Below, piece by piece: positions 10,394 through 21,140 of a stretch of DNA of 64,000 nucleotides (positions are counted from its first letter, which is position 1; each line of letters opens with the position of its first letter). The DNA lies in assembly GCA_027946365.1 (NCBI GenBank), contig JAPEUQ010000001.1:2852001-2916000 (forward strand). The letters run 5' to 3'. The notes beneath the pieces are model-generated. The model did not search any database. It had not been told where the DNA came from and was given only the letters and a program-made list of their open reading frames with translations. This stretch comes from Kalmusia sp. IMI 367209. Lineage: Eukaryota > Ascomycota > Dothideomycetes > Pleosporales > Didymosphaeriaceae. Both the position numbers and the translations under genes were made by a program.

Positions 10394-11233
10394 ATGTCTA
10401 CAATAATGCTAACTAACAGAAGTAGCCAGTCCTCGCGCATTTTACCTTTAACAGCAACTCATGGCGAACCATTTGCTTTTTTCGATCTCCCAAGAGAAGT
10501 AAGAGACCATGTGCTTTCGTATTTAGTCGTTCGCCGCGGACGACGTACACCCATCTTAGAAGCAAAGACGATCATTCGGGACCAGAAAAAACGCGCTACT
10601 GCACAACGCAATCGAGAAAAGCTAAATTTGAAGCGTGTGCAAACAGGACGTCCACCCGTGGCTCATCGAGACATACTCAACGAACCTATGGTGCATTTAG
10701 GCGCCATGCGTGCGTCTAGATTACTTCACCATGAAGCAAAGGATCTATTCTACCAGCGCAATCAATTCGCAATCTCACTCGATAGCTTCCCTGCCACGAC
10801 GGTCGAAATACCATTTGGATGGGACTGCACCAGGATCAAAAAGATGCAACTCGAAGTGGAACTAAAAGATGCGCAAAGGATGAACAGCTACATCGACTGG
10901 GCATCCTTCTTCACGAAATTTCCATCTCTGGTTCATCTACGGATCATTCCAAGTTTCCACTCGAGGTACTACGAATGGGCCCGAGCAGAACTCAGCGAGT
11001 GGAACACGGCGCATTTCATCTTCCGGGCCTTCTTTAGGGAGCTACTGTCATCAATTCCGGAGCATTTGGTATTGAAGCTAGGGCATTCGATTGATCCGCA
11101 CGAAGACATGCAGCTCGAGGGAAAGGCAGCTGTCAGTAAGAGCGTGTTGTGGAGCATGTACGCTGAATTGGGTTCTAAGAGAGGAGATGGAAGAGCTCTG
11201 CAAGCTGCTGCGGCAAGTCAAATTATTGACTAG
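10394..11233 (+). CDS. 2EXR/F-box-like domain protein of unknown function
   Basis: A single exon of 279 residues. Near residue 27 it reads FAFFDLPREVRDHVLSYLVV, the pattern that opens the 2EXR and F-box-like proteins common in filamentous ascomycetes. Residues 90-120 (LNEPMVHLGAMRASRLLHHE, then AKDLFYQRNQFAI) fit the usual continuation, in which an old residue list of relatives is followed by the strand of a leucine-rich or Rossmann-like repeat. The C-terminal half is mixed helix and strand with no catalytic motif. Met5 is an equally possible start. Such proteins are numerous and mostly uncharacterised. An adaptor role is inferred only from the F-box resemblance. Confidence 0.7.
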   Translation: MSTIMLTNRSSQSSRILPLTATHGEPFAFFDLPREVRDHVLSYLVVRRGRRTPILEAKTIIRDQKKRATAQRNREKLNLKRVQTGRPPVAHRDILNEPMVHLGAMRASRLLHHEAKDLFYQRNQFAISLDSFPATTVEIPFGWDCTRIKKMQLEVELKDAQRMNSYIDWASFFTKFPSLVHLRIIPSFHSRYYEWARAELSEWNTAHFIFRAFFRELLSSIPEHLVLKLGHSIDPHEDMQLEGKAAVSKSVLWSMYAELGSKRGDGRALQAAAASQIID

Positions 11234-11920
11234 GGAAAATGAAAGAACCATGAATTTAGATTACCAAGACTTCAATATACTAATAGCATAGATAATAGTT
11301 GTGCAGTGAGCATTTGTCTCTGATGCATTGTGTGTCCGATTATGACACACTAAATCAATATAATAATATCAAAGTAAAACCATGCTCGATATCACAATCA
11401 TCCCTAGCTTAATTACCTTTCTCCGTGTTCAAAGCGTGGTCAGCTATTCCAACTGTTCAAGATGGTAGCATGTTTCTTGAATGTTATAAACCTTTCAAGA
11501 CGTTAAAACGAAACAATTAACATATAGGCAAGGACCTCGTATTCACAATACAAGCGGTGAGAGCTTGCGCATGACAGTACCCCTCACATATGAAACTAAG
11601 CCCAATGATATAAATTTTCTAGTATCATATTAACCTATTGTATAAGCTCTATGCATCCAACGGTGAGGAACTACAATGACAAATCCGCGAGTGCCGATGC
11701 ACCATAACTGGGACACAAATGTCTCTATAGCATTACACTAACTATAGACGCAGCACTATCACATGATATTCGTGTACAATATCGTCTTACTTTCAATGCT
11801 TAGATAGTCTACCTCATAGAGTTAGCCTGCCAAGTCCGTTCCGATCTTCTCGGAGCTTGAGCTTGAGCTTTGACACCAAGTTCCGCAACGATCATCCACA
11901 CCACGCGCGTATCGTCGGAC
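11234..11920. other. AT-rich intergenic, no gene seen
   Basis: Stop-rich in all frames. It holds the 3' flank of the 2EXR gene and the promoter of the cyclin gene. Nothing else is seen. Confidence 0.5.
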
Positions 11921-12863
11921 ATGGAGTCTTCACCTCTCGCAAATCCCCTCGCAACTGTCGCGCAGCTTGAAACATCTGGCTCTCAGCTCGATGGCATTCC
12001 ACCGAACCTCGAAAACTCAGCCCGCTTTGCAGGTGCCCAGCTCACGCAAGCTGCGGGCGTATTATTGCGATTACCGCAGGAAGTTATAGCGCAAGCTTTG
12101 GTAGTGTTCATGAGGTTTTGGACAGGCCCTGAAGGTGGTAGCCTTGCAGAATTTGGGGTACAAGTAAGTTGAGCAGAATTATCTCGCTCATTGACAACAA
12201 ATCCAAAAGACTGATTATGGCGCACTATAGCAAGTTTCTGCAGCCTCGATATACCTCGTCACCAAGCTATCCGCCTATCCAAAATCTCCTCGAAGCATTG
12301 TTAACGTATACGCATACCTCGATACCCTTCCATCTGCCTCTCCGACACCAGAGCAGCTGCAGCAAGGCAAAGCAGATCAGTACTATGTCTCCGAAGGCAT
12401 GTTTCAAACGCGACGAATAGAGCTCTTTGAGACAGAGCAACGCATATTGAAAGTTCTAGGCTTTCAGGTGCACGTCTCACTCCCCTACACATTCTGCATC
12501 ACCTATCTCCAAGCGCTTGATGTCTTCTCCCACCCGCGCGCCACGGAGCTAGCTAAACGCGCGATCGCATACCTCAACACTGCACTGTTAAGTCCGCAAC
12601 TTCTGTATTTGACGCATCAGCCCCCTAGCTTGGCTACTGCTGCTATCTACCTCGCTGCGAAGGAGGTGGGTATCAAGCTCCCGAATGTGGAGTGGTGGGA
12701 GGCATTTGATACTGATAGAGAGGAATTAGGCTTTTTAGTTGTAGGGATGCTGAGTGTGGAGAGTTTTGCTGAGGAAGAACAGGTGAAGTGGAAGGGAAGG
12801 AAAGTCCCGATGACGGTTGAGGAATTAGAGGCAGAGAGGAAACGTGAGAACAGTGGTGAATGA
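11921..12863 (+). CDS. Cyclin-L-like protein
   Basis: Exon 1 is 11921-12163 and exon 2 is 12231-12863. The intron has donor GTAAGT and acceptor TATAG, giving about 291 residues. The splice restores a continuous cyclin box: TQAAGVLLRLPQEVIAQALV, then a short loop, then VSAASIYLVTKLSAYPKSPR and IVNVYAYL. The second cyclin fold begins RIELFETEQRILKVLGFQVH and continues PSLATAAIYLAAKEVGIKLP. This order and wording matches cyclin L/K-type transcriptional cyclins. They pair with CDK11- or CDK9/12-type kinases to act on RNA polymerase II transcription and splicing. The Arg/Ser tail of animal cyclin L is absent and the protein ends about 40 residues after the second fold. The kinase partner is not in the window. 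Confidence 0.8.
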
Positions 12864-13243
12864 AGAGGGTCCTTCCATGTGTTCAAGATCGCCATATACC
12901 AAAGGCAGCCTTTAACACTACGCAGCCTAAAGGTGTTGTATTGACCAAAGGGCTCGTGAGCAATTCGCTCGCTGCTTTGAAGGATCAAAGCTGCGCGCCA
13001 GGGTCGCTCTAGCGCCCGAGGCAGGACAGCACAAAGAAGGGAATACGTGCCTCAAAATGTATCGAGAACGCGTCCAATCTAGAGCTTACACTGCTATCGT
13101 CTCTTTGTTCTCTGCTTACCGCGCTTTGACATGAACAATATCTTTGTCTAACGCCACTTCACATGTAGGACATCACCTCTTTGAAACTCCCCCAGACAAC
13201 CCAGCCCACGCAGGCAGAAATCACATCCACAGCGACAGGAAAC
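12864..13243. other. Intergenic, no gene seen
   Basis: Spacer between two plus-strand genes. The frame of the next gene is open from 13181, but no ATG occurs before 13244. Confidence 0.45.
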
Positions 13244-13891
13244 ATGGCACCAACAGAGACACAGACAAATTTGCGGCTAGCCGAGGAACGGCCCTCACGG
13301 TCTATCCTGAACATCGTCGGCACCTCACGCAACCCAGAATATAATATTAGCGTCAGCAAGAGGAGATTCAAGAGATGCGAAAACGGGAAGAGACTGGCCC
13401 CTCTCTCGCAGTTTAACTCTTCGAGGGGACGGAAGCTTGCAGGCAGCTTAGCAGATAAGGAGAATAGATGCACCAGAAAGTCCAAGGAGCACGTGTCGAA
13501 TCCCTTATCCCGCCTCATCACAGACACCATTTCCACTCAAAGCGCTACGTCGATCCCTCGTCTTCCCCTCTCAGATCGCGACCAGCTTCCTTCGCAGAGA
13601 TCTCGAGCCCAGCTATCAGGCAAGGACCGAAAATCTCGGATCTCTCTCTCGCATGTACCGCCTATATCACGCAAACTCACCATGCAAGCTGAGTCCAGCA
13701 CTCCGGAGAAAGAAGACGATACTCGCTGCTCAGCTTGCGGCCTCGGTTCGATCTCTAAAGACGCATCCACTAGTTTCAGCCACGTCTGCACCCTCTGCCA
13801 CCGCTTTGTTTTCCACGCTCCGCCTTTGCACCCACATATCACTGCGCTGCAGCCTAAAGAGCCACTTCCGTCTCTTTCGCCTCTCCCTTGA
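13244..13891 (+). CDS. Unknown basic protein with a KEN motif and paired CxxC
   Basis: First ATG of an open frame, 215 residues. The N-terminal half is basic and disordered (SKRRFKRCENGKR, GRKLAGSLADKENRC). It contains a KEN tripeptide of the kind read by the anaphase-promoting complex. Near the C-terminus, CSACGLGS and HVCTLCHRFVFH form two CxxC knuckles spaced by about 17 residues, suggesting a small zinc-binding unit. Open frames in other phases continue to 14265 (13916-14263), so the gene may have a further exon, but I could not find a convincing donor. I do not recognise the family. A cell-cycle-regulated role would be pure inference from the KEN motif. Confidence 0.45.
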   Translation: MAPTETQTNLRLAEERPSRSILNIVGTSRNPEYNISVSKRRFKRCENGKRLAPLSQFNSSRGRKLAGSLADKENRCTRKSKEHVSNPLSRLITDTISTQSATSIPRLPLSDRDQLPSQRSRAQLSGKDRKSRISLSHVPPISRKLTMQAESSTPEKEDDTRCSACGLGSISKDASTSFSHVCTLCHRFVFHAPPLHPHITALQPKEPLPSLSPLP

Positions 13892-14757
13892 CCCCCAACC
13901 CTTCCGCTCCCACCTGTGCCCAAATGCACGACCGACCTCGCTAGTCGACCCTACCTCGCTCGGGAATTTGCACGCTCTTTTGGAAAGAGTGAAAAGTGTC
14001 GGAAGATGAGCGATGAGGTGTTTCCTGATTTGACTGAACGGGAGAGCGAGGTTGGGATAGTGCAGATGATGGGGAAGACGGCCAATGTGGAGTTGCAAGA
14101 TTGGTGTTTTACTCTTGCGAGGGGTGGGAAGGTAGCAGGCGATTTGAAAAGGAGCGAATGTGGAAAGAGTGTTGCGAAGATAGTTGATGATGGTGATAGA
14201 GATATACTGTTCCCCTTTTTATCGAATCGGTGCAGTATAAGGACTGAGTTGGACAAGATTTAGTATTCGTTCGGATGTTTCACTCCTGAATAATTGTGAG
14301 TAGCTATTATGACTCTTGTTTCGCATAATATTTTAGAACTCCAAGATCGTTTTATGCTTTTCATGTCAGATGTGAATTTGATATCAATTCTGTATTGCTA
14401 CTGAACCTATACCGTGAAGGACAGTGATACCGCTAAGTAGTTCTACTTAGTATTATATGGTCTAATGCAAGTAGGTACATGTCTTTGCTATGTTGAAACT
14501 AGTGTCTCAGTTGATGCAAACATTGTGTATACATAAGTCACCATCCAGTCCGTTTCAAAGGCAAAGTTCCCCTTTCACCACATCTTATGCACTTCAACTC
14601 TAAGAACATTCTGTATATATGATATTTCTAGTCTTTCATTATTCACAATGTCTCACACGGTCTCAGCCTATTATATGAATCACTTCATTGCGCAGAGAAT
14701 ATCTACCATGACCTCCGAGTCTCAGAATCAACCACTACTGTCACTTCGACATCTCAA
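13892..14757. other. Intergenic, possible missed 3' exon
   Basis: Frames at 13916-14263 are open and could be part of the preceding gene, but no splice joins them cleanly. 14270-14757 is AT-rich and holds nothing that I recognise. Confidence 0.35.
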
Positions 14758-15576
14758 ATGTCTCCTTTCACTGTCCAGCATTTCGATAACCAAAGCGAAG
14801 AGACACAGCCTCAAACCGCTTCTGATCAAAAGGATAGTCAATCTCCCGAGGAGTTCTCACCCAGTACGAGTGTTCCGAACGAAGACTCTCTCTCATCAAC
14901 TTCCGAAGATCTTCCCGGGACCATGAACCAATATAACCGCCCTGATCGTCACCATGCACCTCCTTTTTTGCCTCCCCACGAACCCTTTGACCGCGTCCTG
15001 GTCTACCGCATTGTATCTATCCACGCTATCATCGCCGAGCTCATCGTCTCTGCCAGAAACCGCGAAGCCCTGATTAACTGCGCCTACGAGCGCCCCGGAC
15101 GTGACGGATTCCACCTCGATCTCCGTGTTACTCAGAACTGGATTCAAGAAGCGCGCTCCCAGAACAACCGCCTCGACGTACTCATCCGAGAAATGGTGGG
15201 CGCCTGCGTATATTTTGGCACTCGTCAAATGCCACTGCGTGAGTTGTTTGCGGACCGTATCATTGCGCACCTGAAGGAGAAGAGGGGGGCTCTTTCTAGA
15301 AAGCAGGTTATGCAATGGCAGGATGAGGCAGAACATCTGCGGAAGAAGACTTTGGCGCAGGGTGAGAGGGTTCATGAGCATAGTTGGTGGGACTTTTGGA
15401 ACGAGAAGCCTGCTGGGCTGAAGGAGGGATGGAACTTCAAGGATGCGGAAGAGAAATATGTTGAATTAGAGGAGAAACAGGTTGCACCAGATGAGAACAA
15501 CCCGAATCCAGATGCTGAGGTGTCGCAGACAGGCCGTTATGGAGAGATGTTCGCGAAGCTTTCAGAGGGGTTTTAA
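14758..15576 (+). CDS. Unknown helical protein, 272 residues
   Basis: Single exon. Residues 1-60 are polar and disordered. From about residue 75 the protein is mostly helical: FDRVLVYRIVSIHAIIAELI, then ALINCAYERPGRDGFHLDL, a segment RLDVLIREMVGACVYFG and charged helices to residue 235 (WQDEAEHLRKKTLAQGERVH, WWDFWNEKPAGL). There is no signal peptide or membrane span. I do not recognise a family. An ATG at 14709 opens a different frame and is not the start. It is called a gene because of its length, good codon pattern and absence of stops. The N-terminal start is uncertain. Confidence 0.55.
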   Translation: MSPFTVQHFDNQSEETQPQTASDQKDSQSPEEFSPSTSVPNEDSLSSTSEDLPGTMNQYNRPDRHHAPPFLPPHEPFDRVLVYRIVSIHAIIAELIVSARNREALINCAYERPGRDGFHLDLRVTQNWIQEARSQNNRLDVLIREMVGACVYFGTRQMPLRELFADRIIAHLKEKRGALSRKQVMQWQDEAEHLRKKTLAQGERVHEHSWWDFWNEKPAGLKEGWNFKDAEEKYVELEEKQVAPDENNPNPDAEVSQTGRYGEMFAKLSEGF

Positions 15577-16778
15577 GGGTAAGTAAATTGCCCAAGTGAT
15601 TGGGACTCCTCAGTGCATTGACTTTCATCGCTAGCTCTCTGAGCTCGCAGCAGTTACGACTCTGAATATCGTCGAAGTTTGTTTACGTGTATTTCTAGTA
15701 ATGCGCCGGTGAGCTTCGCTGCTTTAATCTAGCGATGAGCGATGACGCGGCATTGCTTTTGCATATTCTGGAGTCCTTACGAAGGAGGTACTGTCGAATC
15801 CACAGTGTAAAGCATCAATTGACACCCCGATATTTATGACCATATACATTCTATATATTCCAAACAAGTGATGAAGCTGATCAAGTCACCTCAAGCTTCA
15901 GACATCTCAATTCGTGCTGTATGAAGCAAATTTGTGCGTTGAATGAGCTGTCATTGAAGAAATACCGCAAAAGGTCTGGATTATTGATTTCCAATCTTTT
16001 GATCGATGAGCATAACGTTTTTCTTAATATAGTCTACCACGATACGAGATACAAATTCATGTATATCAAAATCAGACTCATGAACGATATAGTGTAAGCT
16101 TCATTCTCTCCAAATAGTTTCACCGCATGTTACAATTCCATCCGCCACATATCACAGTGCATTTCTCATCTAACAAACCCCACTCACAACTCAATACTAT
16201 AACGTTCCATAGGTGAAGGCCTTCCCTCCATCATGAAACGCACTTTTGGTTTTCTCCGTCAAATAGCCCTGAAGCCTAATATCTAGCCGGTAGCCCTAGA
16301 GGCACCACGAACCTTTCCGCTTTGCTCTTGAAAGTATTGTTTCTCATTATCTATCAAACCAAGTCTTGGCCTTGATATTCCGCATTTCCAGCAATTCGAG
16401 TACGAACACGACGTGACTGAAGGACAACGCGTGATCACGTGCTCAGATCTTGTGAAGCCAGCAGCTAAATTGCTCGTTTCTATGCGTCAGTAGCCTGCGG
16501 ATCGTCGATAAGAACAGCTCTAAGTTCAAGAAGATTGTGGTTATAATGCCAACCCACTTTATCGAGCTACCATTTCAAGACAGACAATCCCACGCTCCTC
16601 GCTCCGATATATTGTTGCGCGTCACGAAATACAACTTATGATTGTGTAACGGATATAATTGCATTGTCCCTGCATCGACCCTTTTAGGTCAGAGCTGGCT
16701 CTAGGTATCAATAATAACAGTCCTCAAATACGCTCCTTTGACTTCCAAATCAGCAATCAAAAATTGCTTCGCTACACT
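15577..16778. other. Intergenic between convergent genes, no gene seen
   Basis: About 1.2 kb between two gene 3' ends, AT-rich with stops in all frames. No repeat, RNA or coding relic is recognised. Confidence 0.5.
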
Positions 16779-19512
16779 TCAATAGTGCTCCCAGCTACCA
16801 ATCGTGTGACCCTGCACACGTGTCTTCGTCCAATCAACACCATAATTGTACGGCGCAAGGATAGGCTCCTCATCAATCCCGCAATGATCATCGCCATCTC
16901 TCCCCTGAAACCACCCCAGCGCATACGTCTTTCCCAGCCGTTCTATATGCGCCGTCATCTGCGTGCTAGTAAGCTTCTCTGTATCCACAAAATTAACAAG
17001 CATTTTGCTCTGGTGGATAAATGCGAGCACCGAGGCCATGGTTCCGACCTGCCGAGGCATAAACTTGTGTGAGCGGTGGACGTACACGGCGCACGCGACG
17101 CCCACGAGAAAGAAGATGATGCAGATGGAGAGCGCGAGGGAGGACCAAAAGGAGCGGAATGTTTGGTCGGTGTTTGCACGGTCTTCGGTGTTCTCATCGA
17201 GGTCATCTTCGTTGCCGCTTTGGCCGGGGATGAATTTTTTGCCGTCGACGGAGAAGGACGAGACGCACACGGTAAGGATTTCGGCGAGGATGGAGCCCAC
17301 ACCGACTAAGGCTACAAGGTAGTGCCGATTGACGAGGGCTTTGAGTGGGAGGAGGATGGGGTTCGTGCCGGTGTAGTCGAGGGTTAGGGTCTTTGCTGGG
17401 GCTCGGCGCTGGGCGAGGATGTGATATGGCTCAATGGTACGGATGTCGCCGTTCATGGTGTTCCAAAGTAGTTTGATAAGGGTAGCTAATGCTGTTAAGA
17501 GGAAGGGCAACTTCTCCGTAACGACCTGGGCGCCTTCCACGAAGAGGAATATGGGTAGTATGACAGCGAAGAGAATGAGGTAGCAGATGTAAGGCACACC
17601 GGCCTTGAGGCGGAGCATAAGAGGCCGTGGATCGGATCCAATATCGGGAATCTTTTCGGTGGCGTTGCGAATATATTCACCCTGCCATAACGAGCTCTTG
17701 TGCAGGATGTAGCGTCGATGGCGAAGTTGCTTATGAATCTTTTCCTGTGGCGCAGTATCCAAGCCGTGGAAATCTGCTAGAATATGACTTCTCGTAGCCA
17801 TGGCTGCGACACCAGCAATACCTTTAGGATCCGAGAGCAATCCACTCTTCCTGCGCATCTCATACATGAGGACCATGCCGAGGATAGCGACAACAAGTAG
17901 ACAAAACGTAACAGACCTTGACCAGATCGGTTGAATACGGACAGCTTTCCACTTCTTCGCATCTCGATCTTTTTGCGAAGGATACATCTCCACCGACGCA
18001 GATTGAAGGACAGGTACCAAGCTACTAGCTATGAGTGTAGACATAGACACGTAGATGACTGCGTACTGCTTGTGCCGCAGAGCTCGTAAAGGTACCAGCC
18101 AGCTCATGAATGTAAGATAATCCATGTTAAGGGACTCGCCGGCCGAGGATCCGTTCTTTTTAGATAGCTGATAGAATGGCTCTAAGCGCTTGACTTCATA
18201 ATCGACAATCTGCCACAAAATTCCATATATGACGAAGAAGAGGACAGGCGCATATTTCCAGGTAAAGTATTGGAGAACTGACAAGTCTCCGGCTTTCTTG
18301 AACTTGATCAGTCCTCCTTTATGTTGGTCATCGGGGTCGTGTTTGGACTCTCTTATTGAAAGCTGGCAGAGGAATTCTTGCAACCCTGCTAGAGCAAGCG
18401 CAACGAAGACTAGAAATGATAACCAGGGCCATCCCATAGAGAATGGCCGCCATGAGGGCATATCGGGATCTAGACCTGTATCAGCTGGTGCTATGCTTAT
18501 TTTCCTACACTTATGACTCACCTGGAGGGAAATAATAGCTCGTCTCGTTGCTATCGCTATGAGCGGGAGCAAGGGCACTGCGGCTATCGAAATCATTACC
18601 TGGCCCCGCCAAATCACTTATATCAACAGGAATCTCTGCGACGGCTACAATGCCACCTGTTTTCTCAGCCTCCTCTTGCGCATCCTTCGCGACAACATCG
18701 ACTATGTTTGAATCAGATAGTCCTCGTCTGTGCCCACGTGCAGTGTCGACCCCAGATTCCGCCGTCGAGTGTGTGAACGGAACCTCTATGACGGATGCCA
18801 TCCCCGCCCCAAGTTGCGCCTCCAGCCTCTCATATTCAGCAGCGTACCCAGCCTCGTTGAGATCGCGTTCAGCCTCCATTGCGTCGGCTGCGCTCGCCAT
18901 ATTCTTAGGCTGATCAAGCGGCCTCATAGGCATTCCACCATCGAAACCACTCAGATCATATCCCACCGCTTCGTCCACCTCTTGGACCCCTTGTAATCGT
19001 CCTCTTCGCGGACCCGACTCCTCATCTTCCAACCTATTGTATTCAGCACCCTTTGATCTACCGCTGCGAAGAGAGGTGAGGCGATTTAGGAGTCTCTTTG
19101 TGCCGCTCCTACTTTGTAACGCGGATTGGGAGCCGGTCGGACTGAATGCATCGGGCGACGGACTATATGAGGTATCGTCGGAAAAAGACGGGGGCGCCGG
19201 AGCGCGAGGTATGCGGTACGATGGCTCTGCAGCGGGCACGAGGGGCGAGGGGTACGAAGTTCGTCGCGACAAGGAGGGTGTGTCGAGGGGGCTAACTGAC
19301 GCGATCGAAGCAGGACGGGAGGGGAAGAGCTGCGATAGCCGTTCGGATCCAGACGTATTCTGTCGCATTAGAGGCGGCCGCGCTTGCGACGTGGACGTCC
19401 CGCTGCCGACAGCTGGCGATCCAGCGCGCAGAGCTGTGGGAACATGATCCTCTGAGGTATTCCTTGCCATGGCCGGAGACCCCACCTGCAGTGGTGACGG
19501 TACCTCCTCCAT
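16779..19512 (-). CDS. DUF3433 membrane protein with an internal duplication
   Basis: Exon 1 is 19512-18522 and exon 2 is 18475-16779, with a 46-base intron (GTGAGT donor, CAG acceptor), giving about 895 residues. Residues 1-330 are a disordered, Ser/Pro-rich cytosolic tail. The rest is a multi-span domain of the DUF3433 type in two related halves. VKRLEPFYQLSKK, then LNMDYLTFMSWLVPLRAL, matches IRTIEPYHILAQR, then LTLDYTGTNPILLPLKAL. RKSGLLSDPKGIAGVAAMAT matches HKFMPRQVGTMASVLAFI. Each half holds three to four hydrophobic spans. The C-terminal end (LGWFQGRDGDDHCGIDEEP) is also typical of this family. Function is unknown in the literature I know. A role at the plasma membrane or cell wall is only a guess. 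Confidence 0.85.
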
Positions 19513-21140
19513 GACTGCCTGTCGTGCGCCAATCCAACTCGCTCAGTTTTATGCCGATTTGCGATGGTAAGTTTGAGCACACCCACTGATGAGAAGTTCA
19601 GATGAATGCGACTATCCCCACAATCTTTCACGAGGGCAGATGCTGTCGAAATACGACCACTCCTATGCAGGAGGGTCTCCAGCTGAAAGACTGTCGTGCC
19701 GCGGCAACTCTTTGGCTTCAGCCTCGTCGCATAGCAATCCGGCCAGCCGCCCCCAACACGGTCGCAAATGAGCGACCGACCGATCAGCTTGCCTTGGTAC
19801 CTGTCCGCGACCGGTACTGTGTAGCGAACAATAGACTTGCGCGAGCACGGAGGCTCACCGTGGTTGTCGTGGAGTGAAATCGGCCCGGGCCAAGCTACTG
19901 ATCGCGTCCTGCGGGAGTCTGTCGGACTGCTGCTAGCGAAGCGTAATCGGCGGAATATAGGTATGGTATATACGAAGTAGCGTCGAGATATCGATCAAAT
20001 GCAAACTCTGCTACTCTTCAGACCCTCTGAGGCAGCGAGGACTGGTGTTGTGCTGTGCTAAAAATATAGCACAGCCGCATTCGAGGCATCGCAGGCGAAT
20101 ACGGGGAGAGGGGTATTGGGGGCTGAAATACGGGGCGACATGTTCCACATCTGATCCCTTGATGGAAATCGAGGGTCTCATTTTGGAGCGTAGCGCCTAA
20201 CGGGGACCATGGGGAAGATGGTGGAAGGTGTCAAACAGCTTTTGAAGCTTTGAAGATGTTAAGCTAGCTCAGTAAGACGCGCGGCCAATGAAGCTGCGAG
20301 CAAATATCCGCCCTTGCTTCGCTCGGGCATGCGAAATCCTGACGGCTATAGGGACCGTCAGCCCGGTCCAAAGTTACTGCAAACACGCACCTCTTGAGTA
20401 TAAGCTTTCTAAACCCAGGAGGGTCATCCTGCCGAGGCCATTGGGAAGCTTTCCGAGTCCTGTTCACATCTAGACAAGGACCCCACTGCTGCGCACCAGT
20501 CGGGTCGACCAAATCTACTGAGAAATAGATACAACAATCAGAACAGCGCGACATGAATATTGAAATGGCTTATATTAACACGCTACTGACGCGATTTCAC
20601 GGCAGTGTATTGTATATAGAAGACACAAACACAGTAATAACAGAGATTATAGATTTCGAGATTTATACCTGTTCAATTCATGCACAGATCCATTCAATAT
20701 GCTGTATTAACCTAACTACATGCCTCTGAGGCATTACTCTACCATCTCCATGATTTCGCCTTGGCAGGGCTGTGATTGCCTCCGTGAGCATTCAGACATT
20801 GGCGCTTACCCAAGTTCAGATTAGACCTATCATCCCTGCAACCGCACAGCAGACGCTGTGAACCACGACCTTGGGCGGGGATGAACCTGAGTCGTACCTA
20901 CAAGAACGATACGCAAGTTGACCGGGACGTCTATGGAAGCCATGCGCAGCGCTCTAACGGTGGGCTAGTAGCGGCTCAAGAGTAAGGTAACACCTCAAGT
21001 GCCTCAGGCGTCGCGCGACGCCTACTGGAGGGAAGCCGTTAACGCTGGAGCTCTACCCTTTTTTTAAAACCCTTTGGCTACATCAGCATTCATCATTCAA
21101 CTCTCCCTCGAACTACATCCCTCTAAGCACCACATTCAGA
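19513..21140. promoter_or_regulatory. 1.6 kb divergent intergenic region
   Basis: Lies between a leftward and a rightward gene start, so it contains both promoters. No coding frame with motif support is found. A T8-A4 tract near 21059-21070, about 75 bases before the right-hand ATG, could serve as a TATA-like or poly(dA:dT) element. Confidence 0.35.

Noticed and set aside
9893..10416. Two-exon candidate gene upstream of the 2EXR gene
   Set aside because: Splice sites are acceptable, but the product has no domain and its tail overlaps the 2EXR start in another frame.
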